In this document: piece after piece, positions 1-8,039 of the stretch
How positions within the stretch are numbered: the stretch's first letter is position 1
Layout: every line of letters starts with the position of its first letter
Assembly: GCA_947071285.1 (NCBI GenBank)
Contig: CAMTFK010000086.1
Coordinates: 1-17,581, forward strand
Reading direction: 5' to 3'
Length of the DNA: 17,581 bases
Source: an uncultured Bacteroides sp.
GTDB taxonomy: Bacteria; Bacteroidota; Bacteroidia; Bacteroidales; Bacteroidaceae
Position numbers and translations under genes: made by a program
Notes under the pieces: generated by a model
The model's database searches: none
Told to the model about the DNA's origin: nothing
What the model saw: only the letters and a program-made list of their open reading frames with translations

Positions 1-3000
1 TTGCATTTTCCTCATCAGTATTGTAAGGGCTCCAATGATTATTAACAAGGACCTCAGGAACCTGCCCCCATCCCCACTCAAGTGGACGAACCATTATATC
101 ACTAACATATTTCAGCCAGTGCCCAACACCCTGCAAAGAAAGATTAAAGTCAAACCCCTTATAATTTGCCCAGAAAGAAGCACCAAACTGCAACTCAGGA
201 AGTGAGTTTCCACAATATACACGATCTTTATCTGCTGTTATTTTACCATCACCGTCAATATCCTCAAATTGAATACAACCGGCAACTTCATTACCTTGTA
301 CTGCAACCTTCTTACCATTAGCATCATAAAGGGCTTCATCATTCAAGAATATCCCTTTATTCTTATAAAGATACCATTCTTGATAGTGCGATCCTTCCTC
401 TGTAATATAGTTACCTGAAAATTTACGAAGATTGCCCAAATACCCCATCTTTGACCGATAATCAGAAAGATTGAAACTTGCTCCATAATTAAAATCATTA
501 ATATGGTCATTCCATGCAAGTGTTACCTCCCATCCCTTTGTACTCATTTTACCGGCATTTTGTTCTGGTGCATTATATCCTGTATAGTTAGGGAAATTCA
601 TAACTAACAACATATCCTTTGTTTTTTTATAGTACCAGTCTCCATTAAAACGCAAACGGTTATTAAAGAAATTGGCATCCACCCCTATACCATAAGTTGT
701 TGTCGTTTCCCAAGTAATATTCTCAAACGCATAAGTTGATTGAAAAGCTATTTGAGTAGGATCCGCAATACCTGTAGTTTTATTTGAAAGATAACCATTA
801 CTAAATTCCATAGACGCCTGATATGGAAATTCCGAACCTATACGCTCATTTCCCAATTGACCTATCGATGCACGAAGTTTTAAGAAGTTAAGCACTTTAT
901 TATCCTTTAGCCAAGGCTCCTCTGTAACAACCCATCCTGCCGACGCTGATGGAAAAGTTCCCCATCGATGCCCCTTTGCAAAACGCGAAGAACCATCAGA
1001 GCGTACATTAACCTGAAGTAAATAACGATTTGCATAAGAATACATCAAACGACCGAAGTATGAACGATAAGCATTATGCCCAGCACTACCATTATTGTAT
1101 TGTTGATCTTCAGGGCCAAGATTCAAATAAGGATATGATGATAATACGTAATTATTACGCCATGCACCTTCATTTTCCCAGTTAAAAGCGTAATCTTCAT
1201 ACCCGACCATCAAATTGAGCGCATGTTGACCAAATACCTTGTTATAATTAGCATATAGCTGAAAAGTCAAGCTATTATTATCATTACGATCTTCACGCAA
1301 ATTTGTCGTAGATGAATTAGGATAAATATTGCCTTCCATATCATACAGGTCGAACTTTGTATCCCAATCCTTACTCTTATAAAGATAATAAGTAGGCGCG
1401 GCAACAGCAGAAATTGTCAAACCTTCAAACGGAGTAAGGTCAATACCTATTTTACCAGAGAACCCAAACCCACGTGTTTTCTGTTTCCCGGCTAATGTCA
1501 ATAGTGCATAAGGATTTTCACCATCGCGGCCTTGAGATATCAACCCATTTGACCAAAAGTCCGTCGTAAGTGGGTGAGAATGATGCGTATAATAAATTGG
1601 ACTGTTTGGATACTCACGATCTGTAAGTCTCACATTTAAGTCTACTTTTGCATGAATCCAATTGTTGATTTTAAAATCATTGTTTAGTCTTGCATAAATA
1701 CGTTCATACTCTTTTCCCGGAATAATAGAGTTACCCTTATAATAGTTCAAGCTGAAATTAGTTAGCAATTTATCCGTTCCACCCGACAGAGTAAAAGAAT
1801 GGCGCTGATGGTTACTCTGGTCTTTTAGTAAAACATCCTGCCAATCAGTTATTGGATATCGATCAGGATCTATTGCATGATTAGCTTCATATGAATCAAT
1901 GAAGTCTTGCGAATACACACCATATAGATCATCTCCACCATCATTATAAGTCAATTCATTTTTAAATATCATCCAATCTCTTGCACGGGCATATTTGGGC
2001 ATTGCCGTAGGCATATCTATGCCATATTCATAGTTATAACTCATTTTGAGCTGATTATTCTTGGCCCTTTTTGTAGAAACAAGAATAACACCAGCTGCAG
2101 CACGTGAACCATAGATGGATGCAGAAGCCGCATCTTTCAACACTTGTATATCTTGTACTTCCGACGGATCTACATCATCAAGTGTACCAGGAACTTCATC
2201 AATAATAATCAATGGGCTACTATCAGACATGGTAGTCACACCATGAATAAGGATTTCTGATGAGGAGGACGGGTCACCTGTTGTCCGCATTACCTGTACA
2301 CCAGCCATTTGTCCTTGTAACTGCGCTGAAAGGTTAGGATTAGTCTGTTTATTCAGACGATCACCATTTAGTGAAGAAACCGATCCAGTCAAGTCTGACT
2401 TACGAGCAGTTCCATAGCCTATGACAACCACTTCATCGAGCAATTCGGAATCCTCCCGCAAAAGCACTTGCACAGTTTTCAAACTTCTCAATATTATTTC
2501 CTGTGGAATATATCCAATATAGCTGAATTGAAGTACATCATTTACATTTGCAGGCAATGAAAAGTTACCATTTGCATCAGTAACCGTACCTTCTGTTGAA
2601 CCTTTTATAATTATAGTAACACCAATAAGCGGTTCTCCCTTTTCGTCAGTAACTGTCCCAGATATACGCTGCTGCTGTTGCAAAGTCGTTGTTTCTTTGC
2701 GGGTTAGAACAATATGATTTCCCTCCATCTTATAAGTTATGGATGAACCTGACAATAATACAAGAAGTACTTCAGAGACGGACTTATTATTTACACGGAT
2801 ACTTTTGCGTGATGTTACATCCACATCATCCTTATAGATAAACAGATAATCTGTCTGAGACTCTATCTCATTCAGTATGGATTCAAGTTGCACATTGGTT
2901 CGATTGATTGTCACCCGTGCATTCTGTGAATGACTATTCTTCGCCATCAGGCTAAAAACACAGAAGAACAAAAAGAATATTGATATTCTCATAATTCTGA

Positions 3001-3061
3001 ATAATAATGTTATTTGCGGATTTTTAGGGCAATAAATATCCGACAAAGGAATGTTTTTCAT
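1..3061 (-). CDS. SusC/RagA-like TonB-dependent outer-membrane transporter with STN signalling domain (3' end beyond window)
   Basis: Outer-membrane glycan importer, energised by TonB, that also signals to the FecR/sigma pair just upstream. The frame is open from 3061 to the window edge (1020 residues visible); the visible tail (HWSPYNTDEENA) suggests roughly 100 more residues beyond it. Order of domains: hydrophobic signal segment at about residues 24-40, STN domain about 50-122, carboxypeptidase-regulatory-like beta-sandwich about 131-215, TonB-box-like ELLDEVVVIGYG about 206-217, plug about 217-330, then the beta-barrel. A DIDGDGK calcium-loop-like motif is encoded at 242-262. I chose ATG 3061 over the internal ATG 2992 because FecR-linked SusC proteins usually have a polar stretch before the signal segment; the 23 added residues (MKNIPLSDIY...) fit that. 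The gene is A+T-rich, unlike its regulators. A susD gene is expected next, outside the window. The family is certain; the substrate is unknown. Confidence 0.93.
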   Translation of the reverse strand, partial: MKNIPLSDIYCPKNPQITLLFRIMRISIFFLFFCVFSLMAKNSHSQNARVTINRTNVQLESILNEIESQTDYLFIYKDDVDVTSRKSIRVNNKSVSEVLLVLLSGSSITYKMEGNHIVLTRKETTTLQQQQRISGTVTDEKGEPLIGVTIIIKGSTEGTVTDANGNFSLPANVNDVLQFSYIGYIPQEIILRSLKTVQVLLREDSELLDEVVVIGYGTARKSDLTGSVSSLNGDRLNKQTNPNLSAQLQGQMAGVQVMRTTGDPSSSSEILIHGVTTMSDSSPLIIIDEVPGTLDDVDPSEVQDIQVLKDAASASIYGSRAAAGVILVSTKRAKNNQLKMSYNYEYGIDMPTAMPKYARARDWMIFKNELTYNDGGDDLYGVYSQDFIDSYEANHAIDPDRYPITDWQDVLLKDQSNHQRHSFTLSGGTDKLLTNFSLNYYKGNSIIPGKEYERIYARLNNDFKINNWIHAKVDLNVRLTDREYPNSPIYYTHHSHPLTTDFWSNGLISQGRDGENPYALLTLAGKQKTRGFGFSGKIGIDLTPFEGLTISAVAAPTYYLYKSKDWDTKFDLYDMEGNIYPNSSTTNLREDRNDNNSLTFQLYANYNKVFGQHALNLMVGYEDYAFNWENEGAWRNNYVLSSYPYLNLGPEDQQYNNGSAGHNAYRSYFGRLMYSYANRYLLQVNVRSDGSSRFAKGHRWGTFPSASAGWVVTEEPWLKDNKVLNFLKLRASIGQLGNERIGSEFPYQASMEFSNGYLSNKTTGIADPTQIAFQSTYAFENITWETTTTYGIGVDANFFNNRLRFNGDWYYKKTKDMLLVMNFPNYTGYNAPEQNAGKMSTKGWEVTLAWNDHINDFNYGASFNLSDYRSKMGYLGNLRKFSGNYITEEGSHYQEWYLYKNKGIFLNDEALYDANGKKVAVQGNEVAGCIQFEDIDGDGKITADKDRVYCGNSLPELQFGASFWANYKGFDFNLSLQGVGHWLKYVSDIMVRPLEWGWGQVPEVLVNNHWSPYNTDEENA

Positions 3062-3068
3062 ATCTTTG
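3061..3068 (+). promoter_or_regulatory. Bacteroides-type -7 box facing away from the genes (candidate antisense RNA promoter)
   Basis: TATCTTTG matches the Bacteroides primary-sigma -7 consensus TAnnTTTG exactly, on the plus strand. It overlaps the proposed susC start codon on the other strand. I see no convincing TTTG -33 element at the usual distance. It is counted as a promoter mainly because a plus-strand terminator follows at 3116-3155. Confidence 0.5.
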
Positions 3069-3073
3069 TAAAT

Positions 3074-3155
3074 GAGTTATTAATATGATTTGTAAATCGA
3101 ATTGTGTTAATCAGGGCCGATGGATGGGGCAAACATCTATCGGCTTTTTGTTTTT
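3074..3155 (+). ncRNA. Candidate cis-antisense small RNA opposite the susC leader (DonS-like)
   Basis: Predicted RNA of about 80 nt, starting some 6 nt after the -7 box at 3061-3068 and ending in the U-tract of the terminator at 3116-3155. It lies wholly between fecR and the STN-type susC and is complementary to the presumed 5' untranslated leader of susC mRNA, reaching almost to the start codon. No protein frame of note is present. Position, orientation and length agree with the cis-encoded PUL repressor RNAs reported in Bacteroides fragilis (DonS). If the same, it would lower susC/susD output by pairing with the leader. The promoter and terminator are seen; transcription and function are inferred. 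Confidence 0.6.
3116..3155 (+). terminator. Intrinsic terminator on the plus strand
   Basis: An 11-bp stem GCCGATGGATG / CATCTATCGGC (one G-U pair in RNA), with a 7-nt loop, is followed directly by TTTTTGTTTTT. Read on the minus strand the hairpin is followed by CCTGATTAACAC, with no T-run, so it works in the plus direction only. No plus-strand gene ends here, which is why it implies an antisense transcript. Confidence 0.8.
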
Positions 3156-3210
3156 CATCAGTATTGTTCCATAGGCTAATCTTCTTTTTTTTAACTGGTT
3201 TATACTACGT

Positions 3211-4158
3211 TTATTTTATATAAATGACGTCATTATCTTTATCTCTCTGGTAAGTGAAAGATACATCTTTCTGTAAAACACGTAATGCATAGTCCAATCC
3301 GTCGGATATACGGAACTTTCCGGTCAGTGCTACACCTCCTATACTCTTCTTATCCACCTGGATTTTCAGGTCATAATATCTTTCCAGATCTTCCATGATC
3401 CGAGTGAACGGTTTGCTCTTAAAGCAATACAGACCTTCTTTCCAACGATATACGTTGTAGTCGTCAATTTTGCTCACTACCAGTTTGCCATCTCTCAGGG
3501 TTGTTTTATAATGAGGCAGAAGCACCACAGACGTCTTTTCATTATCGGGCGACTTCACCCTGACTTTTCCCTGCATCAGCGAAGCTTCGAAGATATTCCT
3601 CTTTGAATAGGCCTCTACGTTGAACTTGGTTCCCAACACCTCCACATCCATGGCATGTGTGCGCACAATGAACGGGCACTCCGCATTGTGCGCCACTTCA
3701 AAGTAAGCCTCTCCGTCCAGTATCACTTCGCGTTTGCCTTTCATGAAGGAAACGGGATACTGCATCCGGGTTCCGGCGTTCAGCCAAACGTTTGAACCAT
3801 CGGGTAAATCGAGGTTCACACGTTGGCCTGCCGGCACGGTAATGGTTTGCATGGCTACACTCACATCGTCCGTATCTCTTCCTATTGAAAACAATGCAGC
3901 CGTTATGCCTACCGTTATCACGACAACAGAAGCTATTTTCAGGAATTCCCTGATGAAATAGTTCTTTCTCTTATTCAGCGTGGTTCGCCTGTCCTCAGGT
4001 TTCACGTGTCCGGCCAGAATCATGGCATTGAAGAGCTTCCGCTCACGGCGCAACAGTTGGCTGTTCGCCTCCGAGGCCTCAGCCCATTCTTTCACCGATT
4101 TCATCTCCTCTACGGAAACGTCTCCTTCGAAAAAGCGATATAATAAGTCTTTATCCAT
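3211..4158 (-). CDS. FecR-family anti-sigma factor
   Basis: Inner-membrane anti-sigma factor that holds the upstream ECF sigma factor and responds to the STN domain of the downstream SusC. 315 residues from ATG 4158. Cytoplasmic N-terminal part (MDKDLLYRFFEGD...) about 1-70, one membrane segment about 72-92 (FLKIASVVVITVGITAALF), periplasmic FecR domain about 107-200 with the typical LPDGSNVWLNAGT and GEAYFEV stretches, and a C-terminal DUF4974-type domain about 240-315 (FTRIMEDLERYYDLKIQVD). A longer frame opens at TTG 4224, but ATG 4158 gives the normal family N-terminus. It starts 73 bp after the sigma gene ends and is probably co-transcribed with it. The gene is G+C-rich compared with the susC it controls. 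Confidence 0.93.
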   Translation of the reverse strand: MDKDLLYRFFEGDVSVEEMKSVKEWAEASEANSQLLRRERKLFNAMILAGHVKPEDRRTTLNKRKNYFIREFLKIASVVVITVGITAALFSIGRDTDDVSVAMQTITVPAGQRVNLDLPDGSNVWLNAGTRMQYPVSFMKGKREVILDGEAYFEVAHNAECPFIVRTHAMDVEVLGTKFNVEAYSKRNIFEASLMQGKVRVKSPDNEKTSVVLLPHYKTTLRDGKLVVSKIDDYNVYRWKEGLYCFKSKPFTRIMEDLERYYDLKIQVDKKSIGGVALTGKFRISDGLDYALRVLQKDVSFTYQRDKDNDVIYIK

Positions 4159-4231
4159 AAATACTCTATTGGTGTATCTACAGTAATAGCGAACCACGGA
4201 GGAGAATCCCCAGTGGAAAAACAAACTTTTT

Positions 4232-4792
4232 TTAATTAAGATAGAAAAAGAGCAGGGAGACGGGCAGATAATCCTGCAAAGCCAGGCGTAATGCTTTGGT
4301 TGACTTGGAGATATGGAATTCTACACCTTTAGGCGTTATGTCCAGCAGGGAGGCAATTTCTTTATGGGACTTGTTCTCATAACGGCTCATGACGAAGATA
4401 CGCCTGGTTTGTTCGGGCAGGCTGGCGAGGGTTTTGTCCACAATCTCCTGTATTTCCGCCGTAAAGATTTCATAGGGTTCAAAGTCTTCCAAGGTAACGA
4501 TTCTGCCGGATAATTCCCAGGCATATATCCGGGCTATCTCGTCCGAAGCGTCCTGCCGGATTTGCTGATGACGCAGGTGGTCGATGCATTTGTGCTTGAT
4601 GGCGGTCAGCACGTAGGCGGGGATGTTGGTATCGGCAGGCAGGCGGTCTTTGTTCTCCCAGTAATACATCATGGAGTCGATAACCAGGTCTTCGGCAACA
4701 GCTTCATCGCGCACATACGTACAGGCAAAGTGGACGAAGCGTTGCTGATAGTCTATAAAAAACTTATTAAAAGCATTTAGATTAGTGGTCAT
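4232..4792 (-). CDS. ECF RNA polymerase sigma factor (Bacteroidetes PUL type)
   Basis: Extracytoplasmic-function sigma factor of 186 residues, expected to drive the downstream susC/susD operon when released by the FecR protein encoded next to it. Region 2 lies at about residues 10-75 (DYQQRFVHFACTYVRDEAVAEDLV...YYWENKDRL) and region 4, with its helix-turn-helix, at about 125-175 (LPEQTRRIFVMSRYENKSHKEIASLL...ISKSTKALR). The length is normal for the family. The start at ATG 4792 has a promoter-like box about 40 bp upstream. Gene order sigma, fecR, STN-susC is the classic unit for sensing glycans, often host or mucin glycans, but the target here is not shown by sequence. Confidence 0.94.
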   Translation of the reverse strand: MTTNLNAFNKFFIDYQQRFVHFACTYVRDEAVAEDLVIDSMMYYWENKDRLPADTNIPAYVLTAIKHKCIDHLRHQQIRQDASDEIARIYAWELSGRIVTLEDFEPYEIFTAEIQEIVDKTLASLPEQTRRIFVMSRYENKSHKEIASLLDITPKGVEFHISKSTKALRLALQDYLPVSLLFFYLN

Positions 4793-4829
4793 TGGACTGT
4801 CAACAGTATTAAAAAAAGGTATGATGCCG

Positions 4830-4837
4830 CAAATGTA
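4830..4837 (-). promoter_or_regulatory. -7 promoter box for the sigma/fecR genes
   Basis: TACATTTG on the minus strand matches TAnnTTTG exactly and would start RNA about 30 nt before the sigma ATG. The upstream region is A/T-rich (TTTTC about 20 bp up), without a clear TTTG -33 element. Use of the housekeeping sigma is inferred. Confidence 0.5.
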
Positions 4838-5343
4838 CGCTTTTTCATGAATAAGAAAAGAAAAGCGGACTTAAAATGTAAAGTACACCCGGGAAATGAA
4901 CCGTGCGGGGAAATGGGATGTCATTCTGACACTTTGCATTTCCGGTGCATCGAGAATGCTTTCTTTACGTCCGGAGGGCGATGCTATGGGAAAGACGGGA
5001 ATAAAAAACGGTATTCGGCTTATAGATAAGCAGATATAGAAAAACGTATCACTCTATTAAATCAAAAGTATCCCTGTTTTCCTCCCAAACAGCCTCTTTG
5101 CATTCGGAAAGCCTGCGGAATCCGTTCGTAAAGCTTACCCCGTCTGTTCGTAAAGCTTAGGTTATCCGATGGTAAAGCTTACGTTATCCGTCCGGAAGGG
5201 CTACACTATCTGCCCCAAACCCGTGGTTATTGCATAAACGACGGATAAGGATTGATTACAGCACGCATATTCCGCATTTTTATGCACTGTTTCCTGCGGC
5301 AAGATTCTATTTTGAGCTTTCCGACAACTACGGATGTAAGTAA
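4838..5343. other. Gene-free spacer between GH51 gene and sigma gene
   Basis: No gene is supported here. The stretch holds the 22-bp tandem repeat at 5100-5231. A second exact -7-like sequence (TACTTTTG, minus strand, 5063-5070) could give a longer leader for the sigma gene. A 60-codon open frame at 4847-5029 on the plus strand has no recognisable family. The remaining segments (5232-5343) show nothing I can name. Confidence 0.6.
5100..5231. repeat. Degenerate 22-bp tandem repeat, about six units
   Basis: Units of 22 bp start at 5100, 5122, 5144, 5166, 5188 and 5210. The three best (5122-5187) share the core GTAAAGCTTA, each with an AAGCTT site; the unit at 5100 matches the next at 13 of 22 positions, and the units at 5188 and 5210 are progressively weaker. 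The period is near two DNA helix turns. 22 is not a multiple of three, so the repeat does not encode a repeated peptide. Function unknown. Confidence 0.75.
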
Positions 5344-5344
5344 A

Positions 5345-5380
5345 CCGGGCACTTTGATGACATATTGCATCAGTGCCCGG
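5345..5380 (-). terminator. Intrinsic terminator of the GH51 gene
   Basis: Eight perfect base pairs CCGGGCAC / GTGCCCGG, extended by a further TGATG/CATCA pairing past a 2-nt bulge. It lies about 10 bp after the GH51 stop codon. In the minus direction the hairpin is followed by TTTACTTA, a weak T-tract. Confidence 0.65.
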
Positions 5381-5390
5381 TCCTTTTCTA

Positions 5391-7910
5391 TCAATTAGCC
5401 TTTACTCTCAGAATGGTATAAGAGAATGGCGGGAACGTATAACTAAAGCTCTTTCCAAAGCCTTTGAACTCGCTTTCCTGCGGATAAATCTTCTTGGGCT
5501 CTTCAAAAGAGTTCTCGTCCATATCGCTGGCGGCAGAAAGGGAGATGACTTTACCCGTTTTCTCCACTTGGTTCACCCCGTCCAGCTTCACGCTCAGCGG
5601 ATAGGCCACAGCCTCAGCGTTCACCACTTTCACAATCAGTTCGCCCGTGGCTTCATCGTAGCCCGAAGAGAAGAACTGGAGCGGAGTCGTTTCGGGCGCA
5701 TAAGACACTATCAACTTGCCATCCATGTAGAGTTCACTCTTCTGCGAAGTAACCACGAGTTTCACGTCGTACCACCGGTCGTTTTCGAGACTCTGGGATA
5801 CACGCTCGCTGACCACACCTCCCGTACGGCCATCCGAAACGCTTTCCACAGCTGTAGTCTGGTTGTTCCAGCCGGCAACGTTGTATACGTAACCCTGCTT
5901 TGCGCCCTGCGACAAACCGAAGTAGAGGAAGAAACCTTCGTCGCCACCCACTTTGCGAACTTTGCACTCCAGCGTGAAGTGGTTGCTACTGAAGCCGTCC
6001 ACGATATAGCGGCTCGGCGTTTCCGAAGAAGTCTGGCTCAGTACGCCGTCTTTCAGCGTCCATGTGCCTTTCTGGTCTGTGGCGTTGTTCAAATCCAGGT
6101 TGGCGGCTGTACCGTCTTCCCCGGTCACTTTCACATCCTTAAATTCTACCTGCGTGTTCCAGGAACCGAAGCCTAAGTTGCCGGCACTGTATTCGAGGGA
6201 ACGGGGTGTGCTCATCGTGATATTGCTCTTTACGTTGTACGTCGGACGGTTTTCGGCCGCCATCTGTTGCACATAGTAAGAGCTGCGTCCCAACACTTGG
6301 TCCGTATCCAGCCAGATAAGATTAACAGCCCAGGAGCGGTCGTTGCGGTTCTCCAGAAGCGGGGCGTAGGAAGCCATCTTCACCAAGTCGCCGTTGCGCT
6401 CCATACCGGAGATGAAAGCAGCTTCGGAGAGGGCAGCGCGCATGTTTCCGCCGCCCACGTTGGCGTTACAGGCATATTCGCCTACATACGCATCGTATTT
6501 GCCACGCGGATGATTGTCGAAAATCGTCGTGTTCTGGAAGAAGAATTCGGGGTTGACGTACCAGTGCGGGTCAATCATGTCCGTCTTTTCAATCTTGCCT
6601 GTTCCGCCCAGACCGTGATTGGAGATGAGAATCAGCTCGGGATATTTGGCTTTAATCGCCTTATAGAAGATATCGAAGCGTTTGTCGTACTCGTCGCCCC
6701 AGTTCTCATTACCGATTTCCACATATTTCAGAGGGAAAGCGTCCGGATGACCCTGTTCGGCGCGCTTGGCACCCCATTCGGTGGTGACGTCGCCGATGGC
6801 ATACTCTATGGCATCCATGCAGTCGTCCAGGTAATAAGCTATCTTGTCTTCGGGTGAAGCGTCGCCCATGCGGTACTGGCAACCCAGTCCGACGTTGCAG
6901 ACAAACATGGCATCGGCATTAATATCTTCGCAGAACTGCAACATCTCATGGTAACCGAAGCCATACGAGCAACGGTAGCCCCAAGTGCTGTACTCTCCCG
7001 AACGTGCAGCCGGGTCGCCCAACGTCTTTTTCCACTCAAAGCGGTTCGCCAGTGAGATGCCCTCCACCACACAGCCACCGGGCCAGCGGACGAAAGCAGG
7101 ATGCAGGCCTTGCAGCATTTCGGCTACGTCGGTACGCAAGCCGTTCGGGCGGTCGCGGAAAGTCTTTTCCGGGAAGAGGGATACATAGTCCAGGCTGACC
7201 GTGCCCGTACCGTCAAATTCCAGCGCCAGCTTTCCCTTTGCGGCGGTTGCCGAAGGGCTCAGCATTTGTTGGGCGTCGCCCCAGACATTGCTTCCGGTCA
7301 CTTCAACGGGAGCCGAAGCCAGCACTTCGTCTTTATCGGAGAGCAGAAGGGCGGTTATCTTACCTTTATAATCAACAGAAGGGCGGAGAATGGTGCGCAG
7401 GCGGTAAGAGTCGCCTTTCACCAGATTCATCCCCCAATATCCCTCGTTTATCAGTCGGACGGGGGTGGAAGCATCCTTAATGGTTACTTTCAGATTGTTT
7501 GGGGCGGAGGAGAACTTCGGGTTCTCTTTTGTCAGTTTCATCCCGGCAGCCGAGGCGTCTTTGGCTTGCAGGGTCCATCCCGGCACGGGTTCGGTGGTCC
7601 AGCGGAAACTGCCGTGGCTTACTTTGCCCGTCAGGTGGTTGCAAACTTCCTTCGGATGGAGTACATCCCCTTCGGCATAGTAGCCTTCAGGCATTTCGAG
7701 TTCTTCAAAACTGCGGTTCTTCACCAGTTCGGCATACAAGCCGCCATCACCAGCGTGGTTGATTTCTTCGAAGAAGATGCCATACATGGAGGGCGCCACT
7801 TCGGCACCTTTCTCCTGCAGGTTGATTACGAGTTCTTCTTCCGGCGTAACGCCGCCGCATGAGCTCATCAACAATGCGGCTGCCGCAAGGCATAAAAGAT
7901 TTTGTTTCAT
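5391..7910 (-). CDS. GH51 alpha-L-arabinofuranosidase, lipoprotein, with an extra beta-sandwich domain
   Basis: Exo-enzyme expected to release terminal alpha-L-arabinofuranose from arabinan, arabinoxylan or arabinogalactan side chains. 839 residues. The lipoprotein signal ends LLMSSC (Cys18), so it is membrane-anchored. The N-terminal part starts with the family's SMYGIFFEEINHAGDGGLYAEL; a carbohydrate-binding-like beta-sandwich sits at about 105-248; the (beta/alpha)8 catalytic region is about 40-60 plus 255-560. Likely acid/base is Glu402 in EIGNENWG and likely nucleophile is Glu478 in YVGEYA. Residues about 590-745 form an extra laminin-G/DUF1080-like sandwich (WTLKDGVLSQ..., WYDVKLVV...LYMDGKLIVSY) placed before the usual C-terminal sandwich. 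This makes it longer than minimal GH51 enzymes (about 500-660 residues). It has its own promoter-like box and terminator, so it looks like a single-gene unit. The gene is G+C-rich. Family assignment is firm; exact substrate is inferred. Confidence 0.93.
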   Translation of the reverse strand: MKQNLLCLAAAALLMSSCGGVTPEEELVINLQEKGAEVAPSMYGIFFEEINHAGDGGLYAELVKNRSFEELEMPEGYYAEGDVLHPKEVCNHLTGKVSHGSFRWTTEPVPGWTLQAKDASAAGMKLTKENPKFSSAPNNLKVTIKDASTPVRLINEGYWGMNLVKGDSYRLRTILRPSVDYKGKITALLLSDKDEVLASAPVEVTGSNVWGDAQQMLSPSATAAKGKLALEFDGTGTVSLDYVSLFPEKTFRDRPNGLRTDVAEMLQGLHPAFVRWPGGCVVEGISLANRFEWKKTLGDPAARSGEYSTWGYRCSYGFGYHEMLQFCEDINADAMFVCNVGLGCQYRMGDASPEDKIAYYLDDCMDAIEYAIGDVTTEWGAKRAEQGHPDAFPLKYVEIGNENWGDEYDKRFDIFYKAIKAKYPELILISNHGLGGTGKIEKTDMIDPHWYVNPEFFFQNTTIFDNHPRGKYDAYVGEYACNANVGGGNMRAALSEAAFISGMERNGDLVKMASYAPLLENRNDRSWAVNLIWLDTDQVLGRSSYYVQQMAAENRPTYNVKSNITMSTPRSLEYSAGNLGFGSWNTQVEFKDVKVTGEDGTAANLDLNNATDQKGTWTLKDGVLSQTSSETPSRYIVDGFSSNHFTLECKVRKVGGDEGFFLYFGLSQGAKQGYVYNVAGWNNQTTAVESVSDGRTGGVVSERVSQSLENDRWYDVKLVVTSQKSELYMDGKLIVSYAPETTPLQFFSSGYDEATGELIVKVVNAEAVAYPLSVKLDGVNQVEKTGKVISLSAASDMDENSFEEPKKIYPQESEFKGFGKSFSYTFPPFSYTILRVKAN

Positions 7911-7949
7911 AAAGTTGTTTGTTTGGTATTAGATATATCTGTTCAATTG

Positions 7950-7957
7950 CAAAGATA
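7950..7957 (-). promoter_or_regulatory. -7 promoter box for the GH51 gene
   Basis: TATCTTTG on the minus strand matches TAnnTTTG exactly, about 40 bp before the GH51 ATG. A TTTTTG element lies 12 bp further upstream, closer than the usual -33 spacing. A strong terminator (8040-8088) precedes it, which supports separate transcription of the GH51 gene. Confidence 0.5.
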
Positions 7958-8039
7958 GGGAATGAGAGACAAAAAGATGGGATAGTATTTTGCCAAAAGA
8001 TGCCGTTTTTAAGTCAAAACCAAAAAATCAATAACAAAA

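Noticed and set aside
4159..4224. TTG start giving FecR 22 more residues
   Set aside because: ATG 4158 gives the standard FecR N-terminus; the extra residues are not family-like.
4847..5029. 60-codon plus-strand frame, cysteine-containing, divergent from the sigma gene
   Set aside because: No recognisable family and no convincing ribosome-binding context; it overlaps the region upstream of the sigma promoter. Not enough to call a gene.
5063..5070. Second TAnnTTTG match (TACTTTTG) upstream of the sigma gene
   Set aside because: It would give a leader of about 260 nt, and a better-placed box exists at 4830-4837. An upstream TTTG is only 15 bp away, short of the usual spacing.
5100..5231. Tandem repeat as a CRISPR array
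   Set aside because: Units are directly adjacent without spacers and degenerate; no cas genes are present.
5373..7862. Long open frames on the plus strand opposite the GH51 gene (for example 267, 196 and 253 codons)
   Set aside because: They are antisense to a clear enzyme gene, show no family resemblance, and arise from its G+C-rich codon use.
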